NCBI RefSeq assembly: GCF_003605365.2
Contig: NZ_QYTU02000022.1
Location: forward strand, 1-63,415
From: Siminovitchia fortis
GTDB lineage: Bacteria > Bacillota > Bacilli > Bacillales > Bacillaceae_C
Direction of reading: 5' to 3'
DNA length: 63,415 nucleotides
Positions 18,892 through 27,484 of the stretch are shown here, piece after piece. Position numbers and translations under genes: made by a program. The notes beneath the pieces are model-generated. The model was not told the DNA's origin. It did not search any database and worked only from the letters and a program-made list of their open reading frames with translations. Numbering within the stretch: the stretch's first letter is position 1; each line of letters starts with the position of its first letter.

Positions 18892-18933
18892 TGGGCTCCA
18901 GTCCTTTCCCGTTGTTCATAGCGCTGTCCATCA

Positions 18934-19092
18934 TTTCGCTTTCCTGGATTTCGAAACATCTGAACGAATTCGTTGATGGTCCATATCAATGGCTTTTAAT
19001 TCACCGGCCAAAACCTGGCGAATGGATTCAAACTCCGGTTCAGCCAACTGCTGCTTAATGGTTGAACGCTTTGGGATGGGCTGTATAATGTT
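18934..19092 (-). other. Open stretch in frame after the threonine aldolase stop
   Basis: Directly after the aldolase TAA the same frame stays open for about 52 codons (KQQLAEPEFESIRQVLAGEL, then KAIDMDHQRIRSD) to a TGA. The composition looks coding, but there is no ATG, GTG or TTG with a ribosome site near its beginning. It may be a decayed small gene or chance. Confidence 0.3.
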
Positions 19093-20139
19093 TTACAACC
19101 TAGTTTTAGCCCCAGCGGCAATTCTATTTACCACTTCTACAGCCGTGCCTATATCCTCTTTAGTTATCCCCCTGTGTGTAACAAACCTGATTCTGTATGG
19201 GCCTGCAGAGTTAGCCAGAATCTGATGTTCATTTAGCTTTTCAATAAATTCCTCTGAATCCATTCCGAGCCCTTCAATGGAAAACATGATTATATTCGTT
19301 TCGACGCCTTCTGCGTCGATATCGATACCTTCTATAAGGGCTAACCTTTGTGCGAGTTTTTTTGCATGAACATGGTCTTCTTCCAATCGGCCAACCATTT
19401 CTTCCAATGCAACAATGCCGGCCGCTCCCGCAATTCCAGCCTGGCGCATGCCGCCACCCAACATTTTCCGCCACTTTCTGGCTTTTTCAATAAAATTCTT
19501 TGGACCTGCCAAAATCGACCCCATGGGGGCACTTAAGCCTTTGGATAAGCAAAACTGAACAGTATCTACAAGTTTTGTAATTTCCTTGGGATCAACACCT
19601 AAACCAACCGCTGCGTTGAATAATCGGGCTCCATCCAGATGGACAGGAATTTGATGCTGTCTTGAGATCTCGTAAACTTCTTCCATATAATTTAACGGCA
19701 GAATGCGTCCTCCCGAATCCCCATGGGTATTTTCCAGACAGATTAAAGCGGTCTTGGGACAGTGAATATCATCTTCCCGGATAGCCGCAACAATATCCGG
19801 AATCGGCATCTGGCCATTCACACCTTTGATCGTTCTTGCCTGAACGCCGGCGATGGTGGAAAGCCCTGCCGTCTCATAGCCGAAAATATGGGAGTATTCT
19901 TCTAAAATCACTTCATCACCACGTTGTGTATGGGATAAAACAGCCACTTGATTTCCCTGGGTCCCGCTCGTTACAAACAGGGCAGCCTCTTTTCCAACGA
20001 TTTCAGCAGCAAGCTGTTCCAGATGATTGATTGTTGGATCTTCACCATAAACATCATCTCCAACAGCTGCATCGCGGATGGCGTCTCTCATTTTTTCAGT
20101 CGGCGTTGTCACTGTATCACTTCTCAAATCAATTGGCAT
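19093..20139 (-). CDS. ltaE: Low-specificity L-threonine aldolase
   Basis: A 348-residue fold-type I PLP enzyme. The N-terminus DLRSDTVTTPTEKMRDA and the segment YGEDPTINHLE are diagnostic for threonine aldolases. The region FCLSKGLSAPMGSILAG holds the PLP lysine. It splits L-threonine or L-allo-threonine into glycine and acetaldehyde. The ATG at 20139 follows AAGGAG with eight-base spacing; the frame extends 15 codons further upstream without a better site. It is divergent from the nitronate monooxygenase gene. Confidence 0.93.
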   Translation of the reverse strand: MPIDLRSDTVTTPTEKMRDAIRDAAVGDDVYGEDPTINHLEQLAAEIVGKEAALFVTSGTQGNQVAVLSHTQRGDEVILEEYSHIFGYETAGLSTIAGVQARTIKGVNGQMPIPDIVAAIREDDIHCPKTALICLENTHGDSGGRILPLNYMEEVYEISRQHQIPVHLDGARLFNAAVGLGVDPKEITKLVDTVQFCLSKGLSAPMGSILAGPKNFIEKARKWRKMLGGGMRQAGIAGAAGIVALEEMVGRLEEDHVHAKKLAQRLALIEGIDIDAEGVETNIIMFSIEGLGMDSEEFIEKLNEHQILANSAGPYRIRFVTHRGITKEDIGTAVEVVNRIAAGAKTRL

Positions 20140-20278
20140 TTGCCGGGCTCCTTCCAAATTGAGTTCATAAATCAATAGTAACAAAAACTGAATTTTTTCA
20201 CATGTAATTTTTTGAAGGTTTTTACATAAGTGCCGGCGAAATGATTATATAGTCTTGAAAGGAGAGAGAGGAATATTG

Positions 20279-21235
20279 ATGCAGATGCGAGCTCTTAAAG
20301 AAAATAGTGCATTGCCCGTCATTATGGCCCCGATGTTTTTAGTATCCAGCCCGCAAATGGTCATTAATGGCTGCAAATCAGGAATCATCGGCTCTTTTCC
20401 ATTGTTGAATGCCCGTACGGCGGACGTGCTTGATCAATGGATGGAAGAAATTAAGCAGGAGTTGCAGGGGATAAAAGCAGCTCCATGGGCGGTGAATTTC
20501 ATCGTACATCATACAAACAAGCGTTATGAGGAAGACTTGGCACTCATCAAGAAACATCAGCCGCCGATTGTCATTACTTCACTGGGAGACCCGAGTCCTG
20601 TCGTTCGTATCGTACATGAATACGGAGGTCTTATATTCTCTGATGTGATTTCCATTTTTCATGCAAAAAAAGCAGCTGAAAAAGGGGTGGACGGACTTGT
20701 TCTTGTCTGCAGCGGAGCGGGCGGCCATGCCGGAACCATCAACCCCTTTGCCTTTTTGGGTGCGGTGAAAGAATTTTGGAATGGAATCACGATTTTGTCG
20801 GGGGCAATTTCAAGCGGAAGGGATATCCTGGCAGCGGAGGCAATGGGAGCTGATTTTGCCTACATGGGGACCAGATTTATTACGGCAGAGGAAAGTTTCG
20901 CTTCGGTAGATTATAAAGAGATGGTGATTGACTCTACGCTCGATGACTTGATCTATACAGATGCCTTCAGCGGTGTGAAGGCCAACTATTTAAAGCCGAG
21001 CATCAGGAAAGCAGGACTTGATCCCGACAAACTGGAGAGCAAGGAACATGCTGATTTTTCAAAAATGAACACAACCGGGTCAAAAGCCTGGAAAGATATA
21101 TGGTCGGCGGGTCAGGGAGTGAACACCATTCAAAAAATACAGCCGGTGAAGGAAATTGTGGCTGGGCTGAGGGAGTCATATAACCAAGCGAGAAAAGAAT
21201 TATTGCAGGGAAAAGCAAACGAAAAAACTGAATGA
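20279..21235 (+). CDS. Nitronate monooxygenase (2-nitropropane dioxygenase type)
   Basis: A 318-residue FMN-dependent TIM barrel. It shows PVIMAPMFLVSSPQMV at the start, GLVLVCSGAGGHAGT in the FMN-phosphate region and GADFAYMGTRFITAEES near the end. These enzymes oxidise nitronates such as propionate 3-nitronate. The ATG at 20279 sits seven bases after GGAGAGAGAGG; a TTG at 20255 would leave no site. The gene is single and ends in a clear terminator. Confidence 0.9.
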   Translation: MQMRALKENSALPVIMAPMFLVSSPQMVINGCKSGIIGSFPLLNARTADVLDQWMEEIKQELQGIKAAPWAVNFIVHHTNKRYEEDLALIKKHQPPIVITSLGDPSPVVRIVHEYGGLIFSDVISIFHAKKAAEKGVDGLVLVCSGAGGHAGTINPFAFLGAVKEFWNGITILSGAISSGRDILAAEAMGADFAYMGTRFITAEESFASVDYKEMVIDSTLDDLIYTDAFSGVKANYLKPSIRKAGLDPDKLESKEHADFSKMNTTGSKAWKDIWSAGQGVNTIQKIQPVKEIVAGLRESYNQARKELLQGKANEKTE

Positions 21236-21257
21236 TTGGTCATTCAGTTTATTAAAA
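21225..21257 (+). terminator. Terminator after the nitronate monooxygenase gene
   Basis: The arms AAACTGAATGA and TCATTCAGTTT overlap the stop codon region and are followed by ATTAAAAAA. The stem is perfect over 11 pairs, but the T-run is weak. Confidence 0.65.
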
Positions 21258-21314
21258 AAGCCTGATTGGGTACGATATATCACTATTGTGGGGCGGTCGG
21301 AGATGTCAGTGAAA

Positions 21315-21373
21315 CAAAGCAAAAGGCTGGTCCGAAGGTAAAACATACCTTGGGGAATCATCCTTTTGCTTTG
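21315..21373. repeat. Nested hairpin in the gap before the Rpn locus
   Basis: CAAAGCAAAAGG pairs with CCTTTTGCTTTG, and an inner stem AAGGTA / TACCTT lies inside. On the minus strand it is followed by TTTCAC, so it might end transcription leaving the Rpn cassette region. Confidence 0.5.
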
Positions 21374-21411
21374 CATTATGATTTTTTGAACGACCTTTTA
21401 CACGGCTGTTA

Positions 21412-21540
21412 TTACATCTTTTGTTGCTTCATTCGCTGCCGGTGAACCTTGTCTATATTTCGATTGATCCGACTCACGGCCTGGGCATCAAGGTAAGTCT
21501 TATGCCCGCTTTGGTTAACAAGTCTTTTGGAAAACCTCAC
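21412..21540 (-). CDS. Possible 42-residue basic protein, unknown
   Basis: A GTG-started frame encodes a small lysine- and arginine-rich product (MRFSKRLVNQSGHKTYLDAQ, then VSRINRNIDKVHRQRMKQQK). Composition is protein-like, but there is no good ribosome binding site. It may be the end of a decayed gene. I do not recognise it. Confidence 0.3.
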   Translation of the reverse strand: MRFSKRLVNQSGHKTYLDAQAVSRINRNIDKVHRQRMKQQKM

Positions 21541-21568
21541 TTAGGGAACATGCTTTGTGAGGTCGATT

Positions 21569-21802
21569 TCAATTTCTATCCTTAATCCGCTCTACCTCCT
21601 CGAGTGTAAGACCCGTAATTTCCGCCACATCATCCGCTGATTCCCCTCTCCCCAGAAGCCTGACAGCGATTTCAACCTTGCCTTCTTTGATACCTACTTC
21701 GATTCCCTTCTTCTCCCCTTCCTTCATGTAGTACCTTGCTAAAAACGTATCCTTCATAGAAAGTCCCATCTGTACGGCCTCCTTTTTCAAGGTTGGCTCC
21801 AT
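21569..21802 (-). CDS. Free-standing duplicate of the Rpn C-terminal domain
   Basis: A 77-residue frame that nearly repeats, at DNA level, the last 80-odd codons of the full-length Rpn gene upstream of it. It differs in having one EVGIKEG unit instead of four KEG repeats, and it starts MEPTLKKEAVQ instead of MKPIIQKEAVQ. Inside it, AAAGGAGG lies eight bases before an ATG at 21769 (MGLSMKDTFL), giving an alternative 66-residue product. Intragenic C-terminal Rpn products are known antitoxins of the nuclease in E. coli, so an inhibitor role is a reasonable inference. The duplication looks recent. Confidence 0.6.
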   Translation of the reverse strand: MEPTLKKEAVQMGLSMKDTFLARYYMKEGEKKGIEVGIKEGKVEIAVRLLGRGESADDVAEITGLTLEEVERIKDRN

Positions 21803-22035
21803 TTCCTGTCCTTAATCCGTTTTACCTCCTCGAGTGTAAGACCCGTAATTTCCGCCACATCATCCGCTGATTCCCCTCTCCCCAGAAGCCTGACAGCGAT
21901 TTCAACCTTACCTTCCTTGATTCCCTCTTTAATGCCTTCTTTAATGCCTTCTTTGATACCTACTTCGATTCCCTTCTTCTCCCCTTCCTTCATGTAGTAC
22001 CTTGCTAAAAACGTATCCTTCATAGAAAGTCCCAT
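21787..22035 (-). CDS. Internal-start small Rpn product (candidate RpnS-type inhibitor)
   Basis: Inside the Rpn gene the codons for KEA form AAAAGGAGG, exactly eight bases before an in-frame ATG at 22035 (MGLSMKDTFLARYYMKEG). Translation from it would give an 82-residue C-terminal protein. The same site and spacing are kept in the downstream duplicate. This matches the reported logic of RpnS proteins, which start inside rpn genes and block the full-length nuclease. Expression is inferred. Confidence 0.45.
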   Translation of the reverse strand: MGLSMKDTFLARYYMKEGEKKGIEVGIKEGIKEGIKEGIKEGKVEIAVRLLGRGESADDVAEITGLTLEEVKRIKDRKWSQP

Positions 22036-22764
22036 CTGTACGGCCTCCTTTTGAATGATTGGTTTCATTTCGTTGACCAGTTTCAATTCCGTTTCCTCCG
22101 GCAGCCTAAGAATATGGTCAATGAATACGAACAGCTTCTGTATAAATTCCCGTTTCATTTCTTTATTTATCATTTTATCCTGTAATAGCAATCTCATCAA
22201 TTTCCGTTTGTATTGGTACTTAATATCAACATTCTTTTTGCTTTTTATCACGTACAGCCCGCCCAAAACGGCCAATGCAAAGGGATTTTCAGATTCTAAG
22301 AGTGTGGTTTCGGATTGTGAGGCAATGCGGTAGGTGTTATAGTTGTAGGTCAGCTCAGTACCCAGGAATTCATAGTGGAATAGATTGGCGTTGTACTTGG
22401 CGTCTTCGCCGGTGAACAGGGCAAGGGCATAAATCCTTTGATCGTATAGGTCCATAATCCGGTAAAAAGACTGGAACATCCGCTTTGGAAAAATCTTTTT
22501 GTAGTCGCCCTGAACTTCAATGTGGACATACACCCATTGTTCTTCGCCATTTTTCAACTGAAGTTTTACTAACTTGTCGGCGACACGCTGATTGCTGTCA
22601 GACTCGGGTAAAATGGTTTGAAGTTCCTGTTCCAGGAATTGAGGCGGAATGGTAAAGTCTACAAGCTCAAACAGTTCTGGGGAGAAAAACAGAAGAAACT
22701 CATCAAACAGTTCGGTAATGACATCTTTCCATAACTGGTCATAATTTGGTTGTTGACCCCTCAA
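21787..22764 (-). CDS. Rpn-family recombination-promoting nuclease / PD-(D/E)XK protein
   Basis: About 325 residues from the TTG at 22764, which has AAGGTG ten bases upstream and gives the usual family start (RGQQPNYDQLWKDVITELF). An ATG at 22878 in the same frame would add 38 residues but runs through a promoter-like TATAAC. The nuclease core includes DKLVKLQLKNGEEQWVYVHI and EVQGDYKKIFPKRMFQ, with the PD-(D/E)XK glutamate in HIEVQG. The C-terminus has four tandem KEG-type repeats (IKEGIKEGIKEG) and an HTH-like tail. Family members nick or cut DNA and several act in phage defence. Confidence 0.85.
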   Translation of the reverse strand: MRGQQPNYDQLWKDVITELFDEFLLFFSPELFELVDFTIPPQFLEQELQTILPESDSNQRVADKLVKLQLKNGEEQWVYVHIEVQGDYKKIFPKRMFQSFYRIMDLYDQRIYALALFTGEDAKYNANLFHYEFLGTELTYNYNTYRIASQSETTLLESENPFALAVLGGLYVIKSKKNVDIKYQYKRKLMRLLLQDKMINKEMKREFIQKLFVFIDHILRLPEETELKLVNEMKPIIQKEAVQMGLSMKDTFLARYYMKEGEKKGIEVGIKEGIKEGIKEGIKEGKVEIAVRLLGRGESADDVAEITGLTLEEVKRIKDRKWSQP

Positions 22765-22918
22765 TAACACCAACACCTTTCTAATAGTTGTTGATGTTAT
22801 AATTCGACATTCTTCCTGTGAATCCTTCATTAAATTAAAATGATATCGCCGCCTATTTCCTGGGAGAATTTTCATCATCCTCTTCCACTTTATATCATGT
22901 TAGCTCATTAACACATTG

Positions 22919-23419
22919 TCATTTATGACGAACTGAACGAACGATAAAGAAAATCATCGGTATAAAAACGACCGCCAAAAAGACGGGCAGAAACCAGATT
23001 CCGAGCGATTCTGCCTTTCCGCGCCCGACCTGAATCATATTCCAACTGATAGCAGCAAATAGAAAGATCATGATATTTTTGAGGACATTCAGCATCATTC
23101 TTGAGTTTTTATACTGGAATTCAATATTGTTTTCATTGAGATTCAAGTAATTATGCCACTCCGGATGTTTTTCCAGAAAGCTCATAAAAACGGTCAGCAA
23201 GCCGGCAATCACCGGCAGTATGATCAACTCCCATTTCGATCCCATGCGGGTGATATTTCCGGCTCCGTCATAGTGTCCAGGCACTTTAGCAGGCAGATCG
23301 TTCCAGGTCACCAGCAAATAAATGACCCATCCGCCGAAGACGAATGCGCCAACCCAATCGAGTATTTTTTCAAAAGCAGATTTTGGAATGTCGAGTTTTG
23401 GACGATTATAACTTTGCAT
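22919..23419 (-). CDS. DUF1648-type membrane protein
   Basis: A 166-residue protein with four predicted membrane segments. The stretch WNDLPAKVPGHYDGAGN is the DUF1648 signature. Proteins with this domain occur alone or next to small regulators in Firmicutes; the function is not established. The ATG at 23419 follows AAAGAGGTG, so the 16 residues offered upstream are not used. It appears monocistronic. Confidence 0.8.
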   Translation of the reverse strand: MQSYNRPKLDIPKSAFEKILDWVGAFVFGGWVIYLLVTWNDLPAKVPGHYDGAGNITRMGSKWELIILPVIAGLLTVFMSFLEKHPEWHNYLNLNENNIEFQYKNSRMMLNVLKNIMIFLFAAISWNMIQVGRGKAESLGIWFLPVFLAVVFIPMIFFIVRSVRHK

Positions 23420-23588
23420 GATTGACACCTCTTTTCTAATTACGGATGTACCCATAGTTGGTTTCATCGCTTTTTTAAAGCGTGCCTTCTCTTTTTTGCC
23501 AGAAAATTTTCTGATATCCCCCGAGAAAATATCTTTATACTACGCTGTTATCCAGCGGTGTTTTCGGAAAATCGTTTCCATACTAGAA

Positions 23589-23631
23589 TAAAACAGCCTG
23601 ATTCCATATTAGTATAGGAGTCAGGCTGTTT
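23589..23631 (-). terminator. Terminator of the DUF3100 catabolic cluster
   Basis: AAACAGCCTGA pairs with TCAGGCTGTTT around an AT-rich loop and is followed on the minus strand by TATTCTAG. It lies about 35 bases after the last gene of the cluster. Confidence 0.75.
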
Positions 23632-23664
23632 AATAGAGTTTGTTAGGAGACTGTTTTCCTGTCT

Positions 23665-24105
23665 TTAAAATCTCCCTTGAATTTTGAACACAATTTCTGC
23701 AAATAGGGAGGCGAATAAAAAGGTGCCCGTATAGACAACAATCGATATGATTACAATGCGCCAACCCAATTTCTTGAATGCGTCTATGTCTTTGCCTAGT
23801 GATAAACCTGCATAGGCAAGAATCGGTGTGGCGATGGCCATGAAGTCAATCTTAGATGTTTGTTCGACAATCCATCCGTTGCCAGGAAAAATAGGTGTTG
23901 TAGTAATGAGCGCAACAAGTGAAATCCAGACGACTGCCGGAATTTTAATGGGCAGATAGTTGGTAAGCGCCAGTCCGATGATTGTTATGATAACGATAAT
24001 TAACATTCCCGGCAGTGCTTCAATCGGGTTGACCTTATAACCTACCCAGTTCCCAATGATGGCGATGATGCCAATCAATGACAGGATTTTTATTTTTTCA
24101 ATCAT
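23665..24105 (-). CDS. Small membrane protein, partner of the DUF3100 protein
   Basis: A 146-residue hydrophobic protein with four or five membrane segments (LSLIGIIAIIGNWVGYKVNP, then IEALPGMLIIVIITIIGLAL). Its start overlaps the end of the DUF3100 gene in an ATGA-type junction, so the two are co-translated. I cannot assign it to a characterised transporter family; it resembles one half of a two-part membrane carrier. Position at the end of a catabolic operon suggests transport of the substrate. Confidence 0.7.
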   Translation of the reverse strand: MIEKIKILSLIGIIAIIGNWVGYKVNPIEALPGMLIIVIITIIGLALTNYLPIKIPAVVWISLVALITTTPIFPGNGWIVEQTSKIDFMAIATPILAYAGLSLGKDIDAFKKLGWRIVIISIVVYTGTFLFASLFAEIVFKIQGRF

Positions 24106-24911
24106 TTTGCTGCCCCCTTGTCAATAGAGAGCTTATGGCGGCCAAGCTTCGGCTCCAACCAGTTATACAACCGGGCGGTGACTGGAAGGGAGAAAAATAC
24201 ACATATATAAGTCCCCAGTATTGTCGTAATCAAATTTGCTGCAGCAGCGAATAATGCGATATCGGCAGCATCATTCGGAAATGTAACAGCAAGAGCACCG
24301 GATGCTGCTGCCATCATGCTGCCCGATCCAACCCCCGCTCCCATTGCCAATGAGATGGGATGAAGGAAACCGAGACTTCCAAGGAAACCGGCCAGCAATG
24401 CCAAGTAGACGGCTCCGAACACTGTACCACATACATAGACGCCGAGCGCTCCCCTTCCTTCCGGCGAATCTGCGCCATATTTCTCGGCAATGAGGGCAAG
24501 ATTCGGTTCACGGTCGATGGAAAACGTCGCTCCTATAGATTCCCGTTTCATTCCTAACAACAGGGCGATTGGCAATCCGATAATAATGGTGCCGATGACG
24601 TGTCCGACTTCTTGAAATGCCAGGGACAGGCCTGCCTCGAAAATTTTAGGCAAAGATGGCCCTAACATTGTACCGAGCTTGGCAACAAACAACATGAAGG
24701 AAATCCCAAGAATCGTTGCTGCGTTTTTCATTTGCTTTTGGGTCAATATTTTGAATTTTGGCCAGCTGACAATCCCTCCCCAAACCAATACATACAACAT
24801 GGGAAATAAAGCGATCGTTCCGACGCCGACGTTGAATTGCTTGGAACCGATCCATTCACCTGCCGCCACAAACGCCAAAACGATCAAATGAAGCTTAATA
24901 TTTTTTCTCAC
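24102..24911 (-). CDS. DUF3100-type integral membrane protein
   Basis: A 269-residue protein with about eight membrane segments. The glycine- and alanine-rich stretch AMGAGVGSGSMMAAASGALA in the second half is distinctive. The GTG at 24911 has AAGGAGGGG seven bases upstream and is preferred over the ATG at 24950. It precedes and overlaps a smaller membrane protein, and both follow two dehydrogenase genes. A transport role, either uptake of the catabolised acid or export of its product, is inferred from context only. Confidence 0.75.
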   Translation of the reverse strand: MRKNIKLHLIVLAFVAAGEWIGSKQFNVGVGTIALFPMLYVLVWGGIVSWPKFKILTQKQMKNAATILGISFMLFVAKLGTMLGPSLPKIFEAGLSLAFQEVGHVIGTIIIGLPIALLLGMKRESIGATFSIDREPNLALIAEKYGADSPEGRGALGVYVCGTVFGAVYLALLAGFLGSLGFLHPISLAMGAGVGSGSMMAAASGALAVTFPNDAADIALFAAAANLITTILGTYICVFFSLPVTARLYNWLEPKLGRHKLSIDKGAAK

Positions 24912-24958
24912 CCCAATACCCCTCCTTGTATACATATTGTTTAAGAACAAAATATCCG

Positions 24959-25855
24959 CTAGACACGGGTTTTCTCTTCTATTCCCAATTGGGCAATGAC
25001 ATCAAATATCGCGGTAGCATCTTGCTGTCCCTTTTGCAAATACTCCGCTATTTGGTATAACTGGCGGGCTGATTCACTTGCCATTGTTGGAATGCCCGTG
25101 TTTTCGGCTAAATTTCGATATAGATTCAAATCCTTCTTCATATTAAAAAGAGAAAATTTCACTTCTTCTGGAGTATTCTTTAATATATTAGGCCCAAACA
25201 CCTCCATCACTTTTGTTTGTCCGGAACCTTTTTGAATGATGGCAGCCATTTTTTGTTTCGAAATCCCGGCTCTTTCCCCGGTCAAAAACGCTTCACTTAT
25301 TAATGAAATGACGCCTCCAACAATCATATTATTGCATAGTTTTACAACTTGTCCGGATCCGCTGGGGCCAACATAATCTATACTCGTTCCGACGGCTTTT
25401 AAAATAGGCAAAATGGTAGGAAACTTTGCTTTACACCCGCCTACCATGATGGTTAGTGTACCTTCATCTGCTCCGGCAGGTCCTCCGCTCAAAGGGCAAT
25501 CAAAATATTCCAAGCCATATTCTTTTGCCTTTTTAGACAAACTTCTTGTCAAAGCTACGTCATTGGTACTCATATCTAAAATGAAAGCTCCCTTTTTTAA
25601 AGCGCCAAACGCCCCTTCCTCCGGATCCGTCATTAGCTTTTCTATTAACTGGGGCGAGGGTAAGGACAAGAGCAGGACATCCACTTCTTTTGCCATTGTT
25701 CTGACATCTCTTTTTGCCTTTGCACCCATACTGACTAACTTTTGCACGGGCGCTTCGTTAATATCGTATACAGACACGCTATAATCGTTTTTCAACAAAT
25801 TTTTGGCAATCCCTGATCCCATCAAACCACAGCCGGCCACTCCGATGCTTCTCAC
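24959..25855 (-). CDS. 3-hydroxyisobutyrate-dehydrogenase-family oxidoreductase
   Basis: A 298-residue beta-hydroxyacid dehydrogenase. The Rossmann loop GVAGCGLMGSGIAKNLL, the substrate motif FDCPLSGGPAGADEGTL and the catalytic lysine region SGQVVKLCNNM are all present. The family includes 3-hydroxyisobutyrate, tartronate-semialdehyde and succinic-semialdehyde reductases. The GTG at 25855 follows AAGGGAG. It sits between an aldehyde dehydrogenase and the DUF3100 protein, pointing to a hydroxyacid or semialdehyde pathway. Confidence 0.9.
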   Translation of the reverse strand: MRSIGVAGCGLMGSGIAKNLLKNDYSVSVYDINEAPVQKLVSMGAKAKRDVRTMAKEVDVLLLSLPSPQLIEKLMTDPEEGAFGALKKGAFILDMSTNDVALTRSLSKKAKEYGLEYFDCPLSGGPAGADEGTLTIMVGGCKAKFPTILPILKAVGTSIDYVGPSGSGQVVKLCNNMIVGGVISLISEAFLTGERAGISKQKMAAIIQKGSGQTKVMEVFGPNILKNTPEEVKFSLFNMKKDLNLYRNLAENTGIPTMASESARQLYQIAEYLQKGQQDATAIFDVIAQLGIEEKTRV

Positions 25856-25924
25856 AAAGATCTCCCTTTCTTGGAACAGAGCTGCGTACCTCATGCGCAG
25901 CTCTCCCCTTCTTTTTAGAAAAAA

Positions 25925-27376
25925 TTACGGTTTGATATAGACCGTTTTGTAATCTGTCCAAAAATCCAATGCGGTCGAACCTTGTTCCCGCGGGCCAATG
26001 CTTGAAGCCTTCTTTCCACCGAATGGATATTGGTTTTCAAAATAATTGGAAGGAATATTTACATGTGTGACACCTGATTCAATATTTCGAACAAAATGAA
26101 ACGCCTTATTCAAATCATTTGTATAGATTGTGGACGAAAGCCCAAAATCGCTTTCATTCGCCAATTCCAACGCTTCTTCGTACGAATCCACCGTAGTGAT
26201 GCCTATTACAGGACCAAAAATTTCTTCCCGGAATATGGTCATATCCTTTGTGACATTGCTGAATATGGTGGGAGCGACAAAATACCCCTTGTCCAATCCA
26301 TTTTCTGTTAATCTCTTACCGCCATATTCAAGGACAGCCCCCTCCTCAATGGCAGAATTTACGTAATGTAAATAGGTATTTAATTGCCCTTCATCTACGA
26401 CAGGGCCATTATCAACATTTTCCTCAAATCCGTCGGCGATCACCAACTTTTTTGCCCTGGCAACTAATTTTTCCGTTAATTCCTTTGCGATTGATTTAAG
26501 GACGATGACCCGGCTCGTTCCTGTACAGCGCTGCCCATTATCCAAAAAGCCGCTGATGACCAGATTTTCAACTGTTTCATCAATGTTGGCATCTTCCAAA
26601 ATAATGGAAGGGTTTTTGCCGCCCATTTCCGCCTGCATTTTAGCTCCTCTTGTACTGACCGCTCTCCCTAATGCCAGACCTACATCTGTAGAACCGGTAA
26701 ACGACACAGCTTTAATTTTTGGATGGTTCCCGATTGCATTGCCAATCACACCGCCCGGACCGGTCACCATGTTAATGACACCTGCCGGGACGCCTGCCTC
26801 TTCGAACAATTCGATAATTTTCACACTGATAAGCGACGTATTGCTTGCCGGCTTGAAAACGACAGTATTTCCCGCGATGATCGCCGGAGCGATTTTCCAA
26901 ATTCCTATACCAAGCGGGAAATTGTATGGAGCAATCACACCCACGACGCCAAGCGGCTCACGGACCGTATAGGCAAAAATATCACTGTTGTGCGAAGGAA
27001 TTGTTTCACCTGTCAGCCTTGTCGCTTCACCACTGAACTGTTTCATCGCTTCGATTGTTTTTTGCACTTCACCCCTGGCTTCCCGGAGAGACTTTCCAAC
27101 TTCTTTCGTAATGAGAATGGCCAGCTCTTCTCTTTTTTCTTCCAGTAACTGAATTAATTTAAATAGCACATCTCCTCTTGTTGGGGCAGCGGTATTTGCC
27201 CATTCTTTGAATGCGTTTTCAGCAGAGGTAATCGCTGACTCCACATCCTCTTCATTGGATTGCTGGAAATATCCCAATACTTCCTCTGTATTGGCCGGAT
27301 TGATGCTTGCATACGTCTCATTTGTACAGGACGGCACCCATTTGCCGTTTATATAATTAAAATAAATATTGCCCAC
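25925..27376 (-). CDS. NAD(P)-dependent aldehyde dehydrogenase (semialdehyde type)
   Basis: A 483-residue aldehyde dehydrogenase. Key elements are APYNFPLGIG, FTGSTDVGLALG, the general-base Glu in QAEMGGKNPS (about 250) and the nucleophile Cys in NGQRCTGTSRV (about 284). The pattern is closest to alpha-ketoglutaric and related semialdehyde dehydrogenases. The GTG start has AAGGAGGAG seven bases upstream. It is the first structural gene after the GAF-PucR regulator. The exact aldehyde is unknown. Confidence 0.92.
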   Translation of the reverse strand: MGNIYFNYINGKWVPSCTNETYASINPANTEEVLGYFQQSNEEDVESAITSAENAFKEWANTAAPTRGDVLFKLIQLLEEKREELAILITKEVGKSLREARGEVQKTIEAMKQFSGEATRLTGETIPSHNSDIFAYTVREPLGVVGVIAPYNFPLGIGIWKIAPAIIAGNTVVFKPASNTSLISVKIIELFEEAGVPAGVINMVTGPGGVIGNAIGNHPKIKAVSFTGSTDVGLALGRAVSTRGAKMQAEMGGKNPSIILEDANIDETVENLVISGFLDNGQRCTGTSRVIVLKSIAKELTEKLVARAKKLVIADGFEENVDNGPVVDEGQLNTYLHYVNSAIEEGAVLEYGGKRLTENGLDKGYFVAPTIFSNVTKDMTIFREEIFGPVIGITTVDSYEEALELANESDFGLSSTIYTNDLNKAFHFVRNIESGVTHVNIPSNYFENQYPFGGKKASSIGPREQGSTALDFWTDYKTVYIKP

Positions 27377-27402
27377 AGGGTCTCCTCCTTATAGTTGTTT
27401 TC

Positions 27403-27431
27403 TATAACATCATAAATCTTAAAATTCACAA
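27403..27431 (-). promoter_or_regulatory. Promoter candidate of the aldehyde dehydrogenase operon
   Basis: On the minus strand TTGTGA, a 17-base spacer and TTATAG precede the aldehyde dehydrogenase gene, immediately after the terminator of the regulator gene. Confidence 0.45.
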
Positions 27432-27436
27432 AATAA

Positions 27437-27484
27437 ATGTGGCAAGCAACAAAAATCATTCATCTTTTTTGTTGCTTGCCACAT
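27437..27484 (-). terminator. Terminator whose 5' arm is the 3' end of the GAF-PucR gene
   Basis: A near-perfect stem of about 18 pairs (ATGTGGCAAGCAACAAAAA with its complement) starts in the last eight codons of the regulator gene and ends about 20 bases after its stop. On the minus strand it is followed by TTATTTTG. Confidence 0.7.

Noticed and set aside
21920-21965. Short tandem repeats that could suggest a CRISPR-like array
   Set aside because: They are four in-frame KEG-type codon repeats inside the Rpn gene with no spacers; no CRISPR array or cas gene is seen in the window.
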